64,000 nt of DNA. It comes from Desulfovibrio porci. GTDB taxonomy: Bacteria; Desulfobacterota; Desulfovibrionia; Desulfovibrionales; Desulfovibrionaceae. How positions within the stretch are numbered: position 1 is the first letter of the stretch; each line of letters starts with the position of its first letter. The stretch is taken from contig NZ_VUMH01000004.1 of the NCBI RefSeq assembly GCF_009696265.1, forward strand, positions 124,001 to 188,000, read 5' to 3'. The position numbers and the translations under genes were made by a program. This document shows, one piece after another, positions 47,224 to 55,557 of the stretch. The notes beneath the pieces are model-generated. The model saw only the letters and a program-made list of their open reading frames with translations. It was not told the origin of the DNA and did no database searches.

Positions 47224-47300
47224 GTCCCCATCGTCTAGCCGGCCCAGGACAACGGCCTTTCACGCCGTCGACAGGGGTTCAAATCCCCTTGGGGACGCCA
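47224..47300 (+). tRNA. tRNA-Glu(TTC), likely island attachment site
   Basis: Complete 77-base tRNA including encoded CCA. Acceptor GTCCCCA/TGGGGAC; anticodon arm ACGGC-CTTTCAC-GCCGT gives anticodon TTC; T-loop GTTCAAATC. A terminator and then an integrase pseudogene follow on the same strand, the classic layout of an island inserted at a tRNA 3' end. Confidence 0.96.
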
Positions 47301-47318
47301 AATTCGGGTATTACAAAG

Positions 47319-47349
47319 AACGCCAAGGTACAAAAACCTTGGCGTTTTT
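47319..47349 (+). terminator. Terminator downstream of tRNA-Glu
   Basis: AACGCCAAGG (47319-47328) / CCTTGGCGTT (47337-47346) followed by TTT to 47349. Confidence 0.85.
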
Positions 47350-47447
47350 GCTTTTCCGGACGAAATTGTGATCCCCGCCTCCACCCGAATCTGGGGCTAT
47401 CCAAGAGTCATTCAGGTATTTTTCAGGGCATCGAGCTGTGGTATGCA

Positions 47448-47516
47448 AAACGATACCCGATTTTTGATGTAATATCCTAAAAGTAAAAGATATTATCGTC
47501 CATCCGGGTATCGTTT
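47448..47516. promoter_or_regulatory. Nested inverted repeats upstream of the integrase
   Basis: AAACGATACCCG (47448-47459) and CGGGTATCGTTT (47505-47516) are perfect inverted copies. They enclose TAATATC (47470-47476) and GATATTA (47489-47495). This AT-rich symmetrical block just before the integrase start could be an operator or Int/Xis arm sites. Confidence 0.55.
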
Positions 47517-47544
47517 CGTCCCTCGAAAACCAAGGAGTACCCTT

Positions 47545-48607
47545 ATGCCTCTCACCGACACCAAGATCAGAACTTTTAAAATTTCCGACAAGCCCGTAAA
47601 GCTCGCTGGCGGCGGCCTGTACCTGTATTGCTCCAATACCGGCAGAAAGTACTGGCGGCTGGCCTACTCTTTTGACAACAAGGCAAAGTCGCTCAGCTTA
47701 GGCGAATACCCCGGCATAACTCTGCAAAGGGCACGGGAAAAGCGCATGGAAGCCAAACGGCTGCTGAACGAAGGCATTGATCCCGGAGCTCTCAAAAAAG
47801 CCGCCAAGGAGGCGGAGCGCGCTGAAATCGCCGAAACCTTCCGGAACGTCGCCAAGGAATGGCATGCGACCCGTACCGAAGACTTCACGGAAAAACACCG
47901 GGGCACGGTCATGTTCCGCCTGGAGAAGTATGTCTTGCCGGTTCTCGGCGATAAGCACATCAACCGGATAGAGCCCCGCGACGTTCTGGCGCTTGTCCGG
48001 CCCATTGACCAACAGGGCCACAATGAAACCGCCCGCCGTCTGCTCCAGATAATCGCCCAAGTGTACCGCTACGCCCTGATTGTCGGACGCGCTGAGCGCA
48101 ACCCGGCAAACGACCTGAGCGGCGCGTTACGGCCCCGAAGAGTCACCCACAGAACTCCGCGCCGCCGTCTGGAGCGAGTTCAACCTTGAGGAGCATGAGT
48201 AGCGCATTCCCGCCGCCCGTACCAAGATGAAGCAGATGCACATTGTGCCGCTGTCCACGCAGGCCATGCAGATTCTTGAGGAACTGCAACCGTATTCGGG
48301 CACCAGCAAGTATCTCTTCCCGTCCGTCAGGTCGGATGTGAAGCCGATCTCCAACGTCCCCATGCTCGATGCCCTGCGCCGTATGAGTTACGCCCAGAAC
48401 GAAATGTGCATGCACGGTTTCCGTTCCATCGCTTCCACCCTGCTCAACGAACTCGGCTACAACCGGGATTGGATCGAACGCCAGTTCGCCCATGGCGAAC
48501 GAAATGACGTGCGGGCGGCATGCAACTACGCGGAATATCTGCTGCAACGGCGCAAAATGATGCAGGAATGGGCGGATTACCTCGATACCCTGAAAAACGC
48601 TTCATAG
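47545..48607 (+). pseudogene. P4-type tyrosine integrase, broken
   Basis: Decayed site-specific recombinase of the tRNA-adjacent island. The N-terminal part (MPLTDTKIRTFKISDKPVKL; LSLGEYPGITLQRAREKR) reads to about 48120. It then loses the stretch holding the first catalytic Arg: the frame passes directly to ELRAAVWSEFNLEEHE, an in-frame TAG stands where the family has Trp (HEWRIPA), and a frame change is needed. The C-terminus (MHGFRSIASTLLNELGYNRD; HGERNDVRAA) runs to 48607. The residue ten after the last His, normally the nucleophilic Tyr (AAYN), is Cys (AACN). AAGGAG precedes the start. Confidence 0.85.
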
Positions 48608-48626
48608 GCACCCAGAAAACAGTAAA

Positions 48627-48657
48627 AACGGCCCGTTGTTTTCGTGCAATGGGCCGT
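48627..48657 (+). terminator. Hairpin after the integrase pseudogene
   Basis: ACGGCCC ... GGGCCGT stem with a 16-base loop, 20 bases after the integrase stop. Weak terminator candidate, no clean T-run. Confidence 0.4.
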
Positions 48658-48834
48658 AATACAGCAGAAAGTTTGTTTTTTCAAACCATGTCAACAAAAA
48701 TTTTGTCCACGAAGTACTATTCCATGCAATCCAATATATCTACAAACGACACTTTTCCAACCCACAAAAGAGCCCGCCGGAAAACCCATGATACACTTCC
48801 ATCAAACAACAAAAACCTATCAGGAGGTGTAACC

Positions 48835-49041
48835 ATGGCTACTTTACCCGCAATGCGCACAACAGGATTCGTCCGGCTCCCGCAAGTCCTTCAACTCATC
48901 CCCATCAGCAAAAGCGCCTGGTGGGACGGCTGCAAATCAGGCCGCTTCTCCAAGCTGGTCAAGCTGGGGCCGCGTACAACGGCCTGGCGGGCTGAGGACA
49001 TTGTCGGGCTGAAGATGTTGTTCATTTTTTCCCTCGACTAA
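48835..49041 (+). CDS. AlpA-family regulator / excisionase-like protein
   Basis: 68 residues, AGGAGG site upstream. The AlpA HTH pattern is clear (GFVRLPQVLQLIPISKSAWW, then CKSGRFSKLVKLGPRTTAWR). Family members regulate integrase expression or excision of islands and P4-like phages. The expected C-terminal helix is replaced by a short hydrophobic ending (GLKMLFIFSLD), so the end may be altered. Confidence 0.8.
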   Translation: MATLPAMRTTGFVRLPQVLQLIPISKSAWWDGCKSGRFSKLVKLGPRTTAWRAEDIVGLKMLFIFSLD

Positions 49042-49236
49042 ATTCATGCATGCTACTTGCCAGATTTAACCCGTGCCCCCAAAAGAGGCGCTTCGGTCAT
49101 TTGAACAGGTTCACTGCTTGCAAATATTGCCTTTCCCAACATCGAGCTATAGCATCAGCAAAGGGGCAAGCCGTGTTTCCTGAGCGGGGCATAAACTCTG
49201 TTATTGTACTGTGTAACCCCATAATCGCGAGAAAAT

Positions 49237-49761
49237 ATGCTTATCATCTTTGGCGGATTACCCGCAACCGGCAAAACAACCATCGCACGGCGTGTGGCAA
49301 AAAGACTTTCCGCCGTCCATGTGCGCATCGACAGTCTGGAGCTGGCACTTGTGCGCGCGGGGCTGGTGGCAAGCCAATGGGATATAGGCCCGGCGGGGTA
49401 CTTTGCCGGATACGCCGTGGCAGCCGACAATTTGCGTCTTGGCTTGCCCGTCGTGGCGGATTCTGTGAACCCATTACAAATTACCCGTGATGCATGGCGA
49501 GATGTCGCAATTCAGGAAGGTGCCAAGTATCTGGAAATAGAGATTATCTGCTCGGATATACAGCAACACAAGGAACGGGTTGAGAGCCGCATTTCTGACA
49601 TTGCCGGCCTTGTTTTGCCTGATTGGCAAAGTGTTGCCAGCCGTGAATATCAACCGTGGAACAGAGAGCACATGGTTTTGGATACAGCAAAATTACAGAT
49701 TGAAGAGGCTGTGGATGCCGTCCTTGTGCGCCTTCGCGAAGAGACAAATTTTTCCCGTTAG
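49237..49761 (+). CDS. Small P-loop kinase / AAA ATPase-like protein
   Basis: 174 residues. Walker A MLIIFGGLPATGKTTIARR at the N-terminus; a DSLEL segment and the dispersed Arg-rich lid region (QQHKERVESR) fit small-molecule kinases of the chloramphenicol/zeta-type P-loop group (COG0645-like). Substrate unknown. The ribosome site (GAGA) is weak. It stands alone in an AT-richer part of the island. Confidence 0.75.
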   Translation: MLIIFGGLPATGKTTIARRVAKRLSAVHVRIDSLELALVRAGLVASQWDIGPAGYFAGYAVAADNLRLGLPVVADSVNPLQITRDAWRDVAIQEGAKYLEIEIICSDIQQHKERVESRISDIAGLVLPDWQSVASREYQPWNREHMVLDTAKLQIEEAVDAVLVRLREETNFSR

Positions 49762-49952
49762 CGCATGCGTGGTGCCGTGCATTGACAGAAATATTTTTGG
49801 CCTCTATCCTCTTTATACACTTTTACAAAAGGAAAGATATGTTTAACGCACTGGATATTTTTCGTTGCGCATAGCAGGGGCTATTGCGTAACATGACAGT
49901 TTTTTAGGCAATAGCTCTTGCTCAGTCCTAATTCACCATTAGGAGGAGCACA

Positions 49953-50225
49953 ATGAGCTATAAAAAGGCAAATGATGTATTGCCGCATTTTTTGTTGAAT
50001 GCGGTTCAGGCGTATATAGACGGAGAATGTATCTATATCCCGCGCAAGGCAGATAATAAACTTCCGTGGGGGACAAATACAGAGACAAGAAAAGATATTC
50101 AGGCTAGAAACAGGGAGATTGTCGCCAGACGTCTGGCTGGATGCTCCGTAAAAGGCTTGGCTGAACACTATTGCTTGTCAGAAAAGACTATATACAAAAT
50201 TATTAACTCCTTCAAAAACAGCTAG
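49953..50225 (+). CDS. CD3324-family small HTH protein
   Basis: 90 residues; TAGGAGG upstream. MSYKKANDVLPHFLLNAVQAY, YIPRKADNKLPWGTNTETRK and the C-terminal helix-turn-helix (VKGLAEHYCLSEKTIYKII) match small proteins annotated CD3324-like, mostly in Firmicutes. Probably DNA-binding. A terminator follows directly. The low GC and the family's main host range suggest transfer. Confidence 0.75.
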   Translation: MSYKKANDVLPHFLLNAVQAYIDGECIYIPRKADNKLPWGTNTETRKDIQARNREIVARRLAGCSVKGLAEHYCLSEKTIYKIINSFKNS

Positions 50226-50228
50226 ATG

Positions 50229-50260
50229 AAAGCGCTCCAACTTTGTTTGGGGCGCTTTTT
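50229..50260 (+). terminator. Terminator of the CD3324-like gene
   Basis: AAAGCGCTCCAA / TTGGGGCGCTTT stem (50229-50258, one mismatch) and T-run to 50260. Confidence 0.88.
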
Positions 50261-50342
50261 CTTTTCATAAATGAAAAGTAGGATGCATTAACCAATTGTA
50301 TAGCTTACATTGCCTTAAACATACCCGCAAAAGGAAGTAGAT

Positions 50343-51110
50343 ATGGGTTCAGTAAATTCTGCATTGGATATCCCCCGCATTTTCACCATCAGCGAAAGTG
50401 CCCATCGCATTCATAACCCGTTCACATCAGAAAAATTCGCCACCCTTGGCGCTGCTTTGCGTCTGGAACCGGGAATGCGCATACTCGACCTTGGCAGCGG
50501 TTCGGGAGAAATGCTATGCACATGGGCGCGTGATCACGGAGTTACCGGCGCTGGCATTGACATGAGCCAGTTGTTTTTTGCGCAAGCGAAACGCCGTGCC
50601 GAAGAACTTGGAGTCACTGATCTGGTCAAATTTATCCACGCCGACGCTGTCGGCTATATCGCTGAAGAAAAGGTTCATGTGGCTGCCTGTGTCGGTGCCA
50701 CATGGATCGGCGGAGGAGTCGCCGGAACCATTGAGCTTCTAGCCAAGAGTCTTGGCGTCGGAGGGATTATCCTTATTGGCGAGCCTTACTGGCTGAGGGC
50801 GCCTGCAACGGAAGACGTTGCCAAGGGGTGCGGAGCTGGTGCTATCTCAGACTTTTTCACGCTTCCGCAATTGCTCTCATTTTTTGACGACCTTTCCTAT
50901 GATGTTGTGGAAATGGTTCTGGCCGATCAGGAAGGCTGGGACAGGTACGAGGCAGCTAAATGGCTCACCATGCGGCGGTGGCTTGAGACGAATCCCCATG
51001 ATGCCCTTGCCAATGAGATTCGCGCAAAGCTGACCTCAGAGCCGACGCGCTATGCAGCGTATACCCGTGAGTACCTAGGCTGGGGAGTCTTCGCTTTAAT
51101 GGCTCGATAA
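50343..51110 (+). CDS. Class I SAM-dependent methyltransferase
   Basis: 255 residues. The SAM motif I LDLGSGSGEMLC sits near residue 50 and the acidic motif II GAGIDMS near 75. The substrate cannot be told from sequence; it looks like a small-molecule methyltransferase. AAGGAAG upstream. The next gene starts 15 bases after it, so the two may be cotranscribed. Confidence 0.82.
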   Translation: MGSVNSALDIPRIFTISESAHRIHNPFTSEKFATLGAALRLEPGMRILDLGSGSGEMLCTWARDHGVTGAGIDMSQLFFAQAKRRAEELGVTDLVKFIHADAVGYIAEEKVHVAACVGATWIGGGVAGTIELLAKSLGVGGIILIGEPYWLRAPATEDVAKGCGAGAISDFFTLPQLLSFFDDLSYDVVEMVLADQEGWDRYEAAKWLTMRRWLETNPHDALANEIRAKLTSEPTRYAAYTREYLGWGVFALMAR

Positions 51111-51124
51111 AAAAAGAAGATACA

Positions 51125-51484
51125 ATGAATTATAGAAGCAAGGCGATACATTGCGTCAAGGACACAATATTAGTGATGCAAAGAAAACAATTTGAAGAAT
51201 GTGGGTGCTGCTTAGATGAACAGTATAAACGATATGGAAATACTGAATGGCTTTTCGCAAATATCATTGAAGAAGGACATGTCTATGAAATTGGGTATCC
51301 TGCATGTGTCTGCCCAGAAGTAAAAAGCGGACAAATAAAAGATGTAACACATTGTGAATGCTCACGCCAAAGCATATTGTATATTATTGGTAATTTATTG
51401 CCAGAAAAAAATATCAAGGTAGAAATAATAGAGACAGTCTTGGGTGGCGCGGAGAAGTGTCGTTTCAAGGTAACAGTCGCGTAA
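51125..51484 (+). CDS. Small cysteine-rich protein, family not identified
   Basis: 119 residues with nine cysteines, in the groupings ECGCCLD, PACVCPEV and HCECSR, a pattern suggesting a metal or redox site. The C-terminal half (SILYIIGNLLPEKNIKVEII, then GGAEKCRFKVTV) has the look of V4R-type or L-2-amino-thiazoline-hydrolase-like domains, but I cannot assign it firmly. AT-rich codon use differs from the backbone. Confidence 0.6.
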   Translation: MNYRSKAIHCVKDTILVMQRKQFEECGCCLDEQYKRYGNTEWLFANIIEEGHVYEIGYPACVCPEVKSGQIKDVTHCECSRQSILYIIGNLLPEKNIKVEIIETVLGGAEKCRFKVTVA

Positions 51485-51593
51485 GAAGGACAACTTGAAG
51501 ATTAGTTTTCTTGGTTTGGCGTATACTAAACTTAACACTGTAAGAGGTCAAGCGAACTCGTAAATCATCACATCACACACATCACCTCTTACG

Positions 51594-52891
51594 TTACGAA
51601 ATACCTTCTGTTTCAACAACGTGATACCCCATTGCCGTGTACCCTACTCGGCGTTTTTTCCACATCCGGTGAAGTTGCGGGTTATCGGTCTCCACATAGT
51701 CATAAACGCGAATGTCGGCTTTATCTATATGCTGACGGTGTAAGCGGCCAGCATATTGTTGCAGAGTTCCCTGCCACGAAATGGGCATGGCCAGCACGAT
51801 CGTATCCAGTGGCGAATGGTCAAATCCCTCGCCGATAAGTTTCCCCGTGGCCAGTATCACCCGTGCCGCGCTGTCGGGCATTGTCTGTAAGGTGTCCAGC
51901 ACAAGCGCCCGTTGCTTACGTGAAAGTCGTCCATGCAGGATATGACAAGACACCCCTTTTGAGGCAAGCATTTCGCGCAATATTTCCAGATGGTTCGCTC
52001 GCTCAGTCAGTAGCAGTACTTTTCGTCCTTCGTTCCATGCGTCCCAAGTGTCATCGACTATACGCGAATTTCTGGCACTGTCCTCACAAAGCGTGCGGAA
52101 TACATCCTGAATGGTGGCATCATTTGGCAATGTGGGAGTTTGCAAACACCGCGCTCTGACCTCAAGGCTGGAGAGCAGATGTTCTATCTTTGTCACACTG
52201 TGGCGTACCATGCCGCACTGCATAAAAATGATCGGATGGTGGCTATCGCGACGCTCAGGTGTTGCTGTCAGCCCCAGAATATACCGCACCTTGGTCTGCT
52301 TGAGGATGCCCTCAAACGAAAAAACCGGTAGATGGTGACCCTCATCCACAATAATATGCCCATATGCGTCAAGCAATTCTGCCAAGCCTTCCTTGCGTGC
52401 CAGCATTTGGAGCAGCGCGATGGGCAGGTTGCACCACCGCCCAAAATCCGCCGGTCCCAGTTGGGTGAGCAGCTTGCTGCCCAACACCGGGAACAGGGTA
52501 TTTTCAAGGTAGCGCCACAGGTTGGCCTCATGCTTGGGCGACAGCGTGGCCATACTTGGCGAACCATTCCCGCGCCACAAAGGCGAAAGTGTCACGCACT
52601 TCTTGTTCCTTGGCGATAATTGCGGCCTTGGCCTCGCGCTTTTCCGCGCCGGGGTCGATGCCCTTGGCAAGCTGCTCCTTGGCCTCTTCGCGGTACTTGC
52701 GGGCATCCCGCAAGGATACTGGGGTACGCGCCGAAACTGAGCAACTTCTGCTTGCCCTCAAAACGGTAGGCCATGCGCCAGAGCTTGCTACCCGTGGGCG
52801 TCACATGCAGATATAACCCGCCGCCGTCAGAAAGCTTTTGCACGTTGCTGTCGGCCTTGGCGTTCCGTACAGCGGCATCGGAAAATTTCAT
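51594..52891 (-). pseudogene. Integrase fragment fused in frame to a DEAD/H-helicase remnant
   Basis: The 5' part from the ATG at 52891 (GGAGG upstream) is a second P4-type integrase (MKFSDAAVRNAKADSNVQKL; GGGLYLHVTPTGSKLWRMAY). It has frameshifts near 52725 and 52555. It stops at integrase residue about 150 (LTQLGPADFG), and from about 52455 the text becomes a superfamily 2 helicase without its Walker A part: IIVDEGHHLPVFSFEG (motif II), LGLTATPERRD, then the C-terminal helicase core LIGEGFDHSPLDTIVLAMPI and YAGRLHRQHIDK (motif VI). The junction looks like a large deletion joining two genes. It may still express the helicase part, but without motif I it should not hydrolyse ATP. Confidence 0.8.
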
Positions 52892-53090
52892 GTTGGTATC
52901 CTCCAAAATAGTCCGGAAGTGTGCGGCGAAATCCAGAAAAATATACCTCCATCCATTTGAATTCAAAGAAGATTTTTAGCGTACTGGTATTTCGCCGTGC
53001 CGAAATGGCGTTGTGGTATTGGTACCTGCGAATCTACCAACGATTTTTGTGGGTGTCCACGTGGGTACTTGGATTTTACTGGACAAAAAG

Positions 53091-53132
53091 AGAAGGGCGG
53101 AATCACGTTTTTCTTAGTGATTCCGCCCTTCT
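53091..53132. terminator. Strong bidirectional-type hairpin
   Basis: AGAAGGGCGGAATCAC (53091-53106) / GTGATTCCGCCCTTCT (53117-53132), perfect 16 bp with a T-rich loop. It stands in the 490-base gap between the integrase remnant and brnA. Confidence 0.65.
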
Positions 53133-53155
53133 ATAGACTATTTTGGACTTCTTAT

Positions 53156-53173
53156 TGGTGCGAAGGGGAGACC
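53156..53173 (-). repeat. tRNA-3'-end-like remnant, possible att site of the second integrase
   Basis: On the minus strand the sequence reads GGTCTCCCCTTCGCACCA, resembling the acceptor-side end of a tRNA with CCA, but no tRNA body precedes it. It lies 265 bases upstream of the second integrase and in the same orientation, the geometry of att-int in tRNA-targeting islands. The rest of the gap 52892-53379 holds no gene. Confidence 0.45.
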
Positions 53174-53379
53174 CAAAGCAAGGTACAACGTACTAATATC
53201 AAAGAGCATCATGTGGGTGCTTCCCACAAATACCGTTCAGAATACCGTTCAAGCATTTTGCTTACTAACATCCTGAACTTATTGAGATATTAACTTTTCT
53301 TTTCGAGTCCGTCAATGAGACCATGGCTTCAATAAATTCAGCATGTTATCTTGAGGAAATGCGACCCTGCGTTTGCTGA

Positions 53380-53613
53380 TCAGCGAAGGCTGTGCGCCTC
53401 CCGTGCCAGACAGTTGGCTATCCAGACCTTGACCAGCGCCTGCCGACTCACGCCCAAGTGCTGTGCCTCCCGATCCAGAGAATCCACCATCCACTGAGGA
53501 AAATCCACATTGACCCGTTTTGAGCGGTTGGGCCGCTGGGCCTTGTCCATATTCGCAAAGGGCATCACGCTTGCGCCTTCGTCAAAAGCCTTGTCAAAAT
53601 CACTCGCTTTCAT
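53380..53613 (-). CDS. brnA: BrnA-type antitoxin
   Basis: 77 residues. The C-terminal ribbon-helix-helix/BrnA motif RVNVDFPQWMVDSLDREAQHLGVSRQ is clear. It follows brnT with a 14-base overlap (toxin first), the usual BrnT/BrnA order. It should neutralise the toxin and repress the shared promoter through the operator at 53872-53888. Confidence 0.88.
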   Translation of the reverse strand: MKASDFDKAFDEGASVMPFANMDKAQRPNRSKRVNVDFPQWMVDSLDREAQHLGVSRQALVKVWIANCLAREAHSLR

Positions 53614-53863
53614 AAGCTCTTATCTCCTCTTTCCGTGAGCGGCGGACAGAAATTATCCGCACCGTCGTACCACGGCAAGTCATGATTGCTGTCCAGTGCT
53701 TGCCTCCCAGACGCCCGATGCAGGCTTGCCGAGGCTCATCTTCAAAGCGTAGTGGAAAGACAAGCAGGTTCTCGTCATCCCATAGTGCCTTGGCCTCCTC
53801 AAAGTCCAGGCCATGCTTGCTTTTGTTGGCAAGGCTTTTGGCAGGATTGTCTTCAAATTTCAT
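53600..53863 (-). CDS. brnT: BrnT-type toxin (RelE-fold ribonuclease)
   Basis: 87 residues from the ATG at 53863. Family pattern: KFEDNPAKSLANKSKHGLDF, EAKALWDD, and the C-terminal strand VRIISVRRSRKEEIRAYE. BrnT proteins cleave RNA and block translation. Upstream extension to another ATG nine codons earlier would overlap the operator and is rejected. Toxin-antitoxin pairs like this stabilise islands. Confidence 0.9.
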   Translation of the reverse strand: MKFEDNPAKSLANKSKHGLDFEEAKALWDDENLLVFPLRFEDEPRQACIGRLGGKHWTAIMTCRGTTVRIISVRRSRKEEIRAYESE

Positions 53864-53871
53864 GTCTAAAT

Positions 53872-53897
53872 GGTATAAAAAATATACCAAATGTCAA
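53872..53897 (-). promoter_or_regulatory. brnTA promoter/operator
   Basis: A palindrome GGTATA-N5-TATACC (53872-53888) lies just before brnT. TTGACA (minus strand, 53897-53892) next to it would be the -35. Overlap of operator and promoter fits autorepression by BrnA. Confidence 0.55.
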
Positions 53898-54092
53898 GCT
53901 CTTGGTGGCACGCGTTGGGGTCAGATCGTGTTCATATTTTGATCTCCACTTCACCTGAAGTAGCCCCCGATTCCAGCCTGGTTCTACCGGATGCCATGTC
54001 CGTCTTACGGCGAGAGCGTCGCCAGTGGCGACAGGGATATCTTCTGGAGCAGCTATTTTCGACTTCTTGCGGCTGAAAACGGTTTAAAGCGG
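53898..54092. other. Non-coding gap between brnTA and the DISARM operon
   Basis: The 195 bases hold no gene I can support. Inverted fragments such as GATCTCC near 53940 and GGCGAGAGCGTCGCC near 54008 suggest worn repeats, perhaps REP-like. Confidence 0.4.
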
Positions 54093-54121
54093 TTGACAAT
54101 CGCCTCCAAAAAATGTAGCTT
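54093..54121 (+). promoter_or_regulatory. Candidate sigma70 promoter of the DISARM-type operon
   Basis: TTGACA (54093-54098) with an exact 17-base spacer and TAGCTT (54116-54121). It lies 100 bases before the first gene of the operon. Confidence 0.5.
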
Positions 54122-54220
54122 AAAAGCCAATAAAATTGGGATTATTGTGCTCGACGCCCAGACTTCCGCCATTGGCAGATATGACAAAAAAGCGAAAGCG
54201 TCCGACAGGAGCTGAAAAAA

Positions 54221-54445
54221 ATGGCCGAGATTGAAGACCGCTGGTTATCGGTGGATGAGATATGCAAATATCTCGGGGTCAGCAGTGACACCGTATATCG
54301 CTGGATCGATCGGTTCGGTATGCCAGCGCATCGCATGGGCCGACTCTGGAAGTTCAAGAGGGATCAGGTCGACGCTTGGGTCGAGGCCGGTGGCGCATCT
54401 GCCGACTCATCCAAGGAAGATGTAGGCAAAGACTCGAAAAAATGA
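54221..54445 (+). CDS. Excisionase-like (MerR-type) HTH protein at the head of the defence operon
   Basis: 74 residues, AGGAG upstream. One helix-turn-helix (WLSVDEICKYLGVSSDTVYR, WIDRFGMPAHRMGRLWKFKR) followed by an acidic/Ser tail. Such short proteins often serve as local regulators. Its stop overlaps the methyltransferase start (ATGA), so it is part of the operon. It is probably a regulator of the defence genes rather than a true excisionase, since no integrase is adjacent. Confidence 0.8.
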   Translation: MAEIEDRWLSVDEICKYLGVSSDTVYRWIDRFGMPAHRMGRLWKFKRDQVDAWVEAGGASADSSKEDVGKDSKK

Positions 54446-55557
54446 GAAACGGGATACAGGCTAAAATCGGAGCGACGCTAGAGCGTAAGGTCTATGCCGT
54501 CGACTTGTTCTGCGGGGCGGGTGGACTGACACATGGCCTCATGAAGGCCGGTGTCGATGTCCGCCTAGGCGTGGACATTGATCCGGCTTGTGAATACCCC
54601 TACGTCGCCAACAATAATGCCAAGTTCCTCCTCAAATCGGTGGAGGAGCTGGAAGCCAGCGAGCTGGAGCGTCACTACAGAAAGAACGGGATTAAACTTC
54701 TCGCCGGTTGCGCTCCGTGCCAGACTTTTTCCACCTACAACCAAAAGGCGACAGAGTCCGACAAGCGCTGGTGGCTCTTGCTGCAGTTTTCGCGACTCGT
54801 GGACGAACTGTCACCGGATCTTGTCACCATGGAGAATGTTCCGCGACTGGTCGAACAGAACGTTTTCGACGAGTTCGTGGTCAGCCTTGAAGGCAATGGA
54901 TACTCGGTCGCATACCGGGTGGTCAATTGCGCCGAATACGGCGTCCCCCAACGGCGCAACCGTCTGGTGTTGCTGGCGTCCAAGTTCGGACCGATCTCGC
55001 TTCTGACTCCCGATCAGTTCGGCAAGAGACCGAGAACCGTCAAGGAGGCCATTGGCAACCTGCCTCCTCTATCGGCCGGAACGAGCCACCCGAAAGACCC
55101 TCTACACCAATGCTCCGCTCTTTCCGAAATCAATATGCGCCGCATAAAAGCTTCCAGGCCGGGGGGGACATGGCGTGACTGGCCCAGGGAGTTGGTGGCC
55201 GACTGCCACAAGAAATTTTCCGGGAAGACCTACCCCAGCGTTTATGGCCGCATGACCTGGGACGCTCCCGCCCCGACGGTGACGACGCAATTCTTCGGGT
55301 TTGGTAACGGCCGTTTCGGCCATCCGGAGCAAGACCGAGCTATTTCTCTCAGAGAAGGCGCGATCTTGCAGAGCTTCCCTCCGGATTACGAGTTCACTCG
55401 ACCGGGAGAACAGATTTGCCAGAAGTCCATCGGCAGGCTGATCGGCAACGCCGTTCCCGTCACCCTCGGCGAGGTTATCGGAGCCAGCTTGCTGTCGCAT
55501 GTATCGGAAGCGACCAAGAAAGCGTATCGGTCGAGACGGAGGAGTCGGTCACAATGA
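54442..55557 (+). CDS. DNA (cytosine-5) methyltransferase, DISARM-associated (DrmMII-like)
   Basis: 371 residues. All main C5-MTase motifs are seen in order: AVDLFCGAGGL (SAM, Phe23), catalytic APCQTFS with Cys93, MENVPRL, QRRNRLVLL, and the C-terminal IGNAVP. It should modify the host genome to mark self. The start at 54442 overlaps the HTH gene stop (ATGA); the stop overlaps drmD (ATGA). In DISARM the C5 methylase (DrmMII) typifies class 2 systems, yet here it precedes DrmD and DrmMI, class 1 genes. Confidence 0.9.
   Translation: MRNGIQAKIGATLERKVYAVDLFCGAGGLTHGLMKAGVDVRLGVDIDPACEYPYVANNNAKFLLKSVEELEASELERHYRKNGIKLLAGCAPCQTFSTYNQKATESDKRWWLLLQFSRLVDELSPDLVTMENVPRLVEQNVFDEFVVSLEGNGYSVAYRVVNCAEYGVPQRRNRLVLLASKFGPISLLTPDQFGKRPRTVKEAIGNLPPLSAGTSHPKDPLHQCSALSEINMRRIKASRPGGTWRDWPRELVADCHKKFSGKTYPSVYGRMTWDAPAPTVTTQFFGFGNGRFGHPEQDRAISLREGAILQSFPPDYEFTRPGEQICQKSIGRLIGNAVPVTLGEVIGASLLSHVSEATKKAYRSRRRSRSQ

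Noticed and set aside
53880..54215. Small open frames between brnT and the HTH gene
   Set aside because: They lack ribosome sites, overlap promoter elements and match no family.
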